DNA from: Chloroflexota bacterium
Lineage (GTDB): Bacteria > Cyanobacteriota > Vampirovibrionia > Obscuribacterales > Obscuribacteraceae
NCBI GenBank assembly: GCA_005240105.1
Contig: SBAT01000373.1
Coordinates: forward strand, 1 to 14,877
DNA: 14,877 nucleotides
Reading direction: 5' to 3'
Position 1 is the stretch's first letter. Each line of letters starts with the position of its first letter. A program made the position numbers and the translations under genes. The notes below the pieces were generated by a model. It was not told the DNA's origin, searched no databases, and was given only the letters and a program-made list of their open reading frames with translations. Shown in pieces: positions 13,986 through 14,877 of this stretch.

Positions 13986-14877
13986 TTAATTGATTGGTTT
14001 TAGCGTACCAGTCTGAGCTAGTTGCTCGACCAGTTTTTCTTGGAATTTCTTTCCGCCTCGCGCATTGAGATGTGCGGAGTCCTTGTAGTCCTGTTTGTGA
14101 AAGTCGCAAATGTCTAATTGTATTAACCGGCAGCCCCCGGACTCACTTAAGTCTATTAGTTCCTTCATATAGGACTGGTATAGTTCAGTGTTTATCAATG
14201 CCTTGTTGTAAGTGCTAATTGGCATATTGACGAGAACCAATTTGATGTTGGCTTGTTTGCATAATTCAGCCAGTTTTCTCAGCTCTTCTTTTTGAAGAGC
14301 AAATTGCTTGAAATTGGGTGGATTGTAGCGGCTGACGTAGTGTTTTATATCGTCATCGAAAGTTGGATTTCCGCAAAGTAGTTCTGCATGACTTGATGCA
14401 TGTACAGCGGCATACAAGCTGGGCTCGCGATTGAAGAGTTGACAGCCAAAAACTACGAGCCAGTCTCTTACGATACTCTTTGTTTTGTAATAGTTCCAAA
14501 TCGATGAGACATAGAAATTACCTAGGGATTCAAGTGAAGGATGTTCGCCTAATCGATTGAGGTCTCTGAGCCATTTTGCCCCCCAACTTAATTCGTCAAC
14601 CGCAATAAAATTCGAAGTATTTAGAGCTCCTCCGAGGCAGCCGGCTCCCAGTGGCAGCAAGTTATCGATCATGTCGCGGGCAGCTATTTCATAAATGATT
14701 ACTTTTGGATGTTTGCCATGCTGAAGGAGTTTTGAAGCAACGACGTAAGCGTCTGCGGCCATGCCACCGGGCAAAGCAAAGTTAGTAACAGTAGGCTCTT
14801 TTCTCAGATGGTGTCCTAGAAGCTGTTGAAAATACAGCGATGTAAAATAGGAATTTGAGTCGGGGAGATTTTCGTTC
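13986..14877 (-). CDS. SGNH-hydrolase-like protein (paralogue 3), N-terminus beyond the window
   Basis: The frame is open to the window edge, so the visible 297 residues are the C-terminal part of a longer gene. They start NENLPDSNSYFTSLYFQQLL and line up without gaps with residues from about 95 of the protein at 11917-13110. Shared landmarks are NFALPGGMAADA, ARDMIDN, WLRDLNRLGEHPSL, RYNPPNFKQFALQKE, NMPIS and the block V DSAHLNARGGKKF with its Asp and His. The predicted nucleophile serine and membrane anchor lie outside the window. The close match implies a fairly recent tandem duplication, with the IstA-like gene in between. The expected role is the same glycan O-acyl chemistry, by inference. 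It need not start at the internal ATG 14774, because homology runs upstream of it. Confidence 0.7.
   Translation of the reverse strand, partial: NENLPDSNSYFTSLYFQQLLGHHLRKEPTVTNFALPGGMAADAYVVASKLLQHGKHPKVIIYEIAARDMIDNLLPLGAGCLGGALNTSNFIAVDELSWGAKWLRDLNRLGEHPSLESLGNFYVSSIWNYYKTKSIVRDWLVVFGCQLFNREPSLYAAVHASSHAELLCGNPTFDDDIKHYVSRYNPPNFKQFALQKEELRKLAELCKQANIKLVLVNMPISTYNKALINTELYQSYMKELIDLSESGGCRLIQLDICDFHKQDYKDSAHLNARGGKKFQEKLVEQLAQTGTLKPIN

Overview
This window is a surface-glycan biosynthesis locus from a bacterium of intermediate GC content (mid-forties percent by eye). The central theme is a near-complete pathway for a nonulosonic acid of the legionaminic acid type. No RNA gene, ribosomal protein or housekeeping marker is present, so taxonomy cannot be fixed. 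An envelope-decorating, Gram-negative-like cell is a reasonable guess from the set of families. A deep-branching lineage such as the non-photosynthetic relatives of cyanobacteria is possible, but that is only an impression. GTG and TTG starts are frequent.

Layout. Positions 1-3067 (+ strand) hold the 3' end of a CMP-nonulosonate cytidylyltransferase (LegF-like), a SAM methyltransferase, a FemAB/GNAT-like acyltransferase and a NeuB-family synthase (LegI-like). Two of the junctions are ATGA overlaps. Positions 7540-3041 (- strand) hold, in transcription order, a sugar-nucleotide 4,6-dehydratase (LegB-like), a PLP aminotransferase (LegC-like), a hydrolysing 2-epimerase (LegG-like) and a CBS-fused nucleotidyltransferase (PtmE-like). 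The two operons converge and their last genes overlap by 27 bp. PtmE in Campylobacter makes GDP-glucosamine, so the set points to the GDP-linked legionaminic acid route. A classical LegH N-acetyltransferase and PtmF are not visible. The FemAB-like protein is a candidate for the missing acylation or for a later modification, and the methyltransferase is a candidate for further tailoring.

Positions 7620-14877 hold assembly and decoration genes. There are three membrane-anchored SGNH-hydrolase-like proteins on the - strand (7620-8819, 11917-13110 and 13986 to beyond the window edge). The last two are close paralogues. A capsule-synthesis-type GT-B glycosyltransferase (9042-10808, +) converges with, and overlaps, a GT2 glycosyltransferase with a C-terminal coiled coil (10797-11684, -). 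Between the two close SGNH paralogues lies a small IstA-like double helix-turn-helix protein without a transposase catalytic domain.

Working model (inference): legB-legC-legG-legI-legF make and activate a legionaminic-type sugar. The FemAB-like and methyltransferase proteins adjust its N- or O-substituents. The capsule-type and GT2 enzymes build it into a glycan, and the SGNH proteins add or remove O-acyl groups outside the inner membrane.

No intergenic stretch exceeds 300 bp. The gaps are nonetheless rich in structure: a G-quadruplex-type motif, a 14-bp palindrome, a 14-bp-arm hairpin, a 13-bp inverted repeat over a candidate promoter, and twin palindromes upstream of the IstA-like gene.
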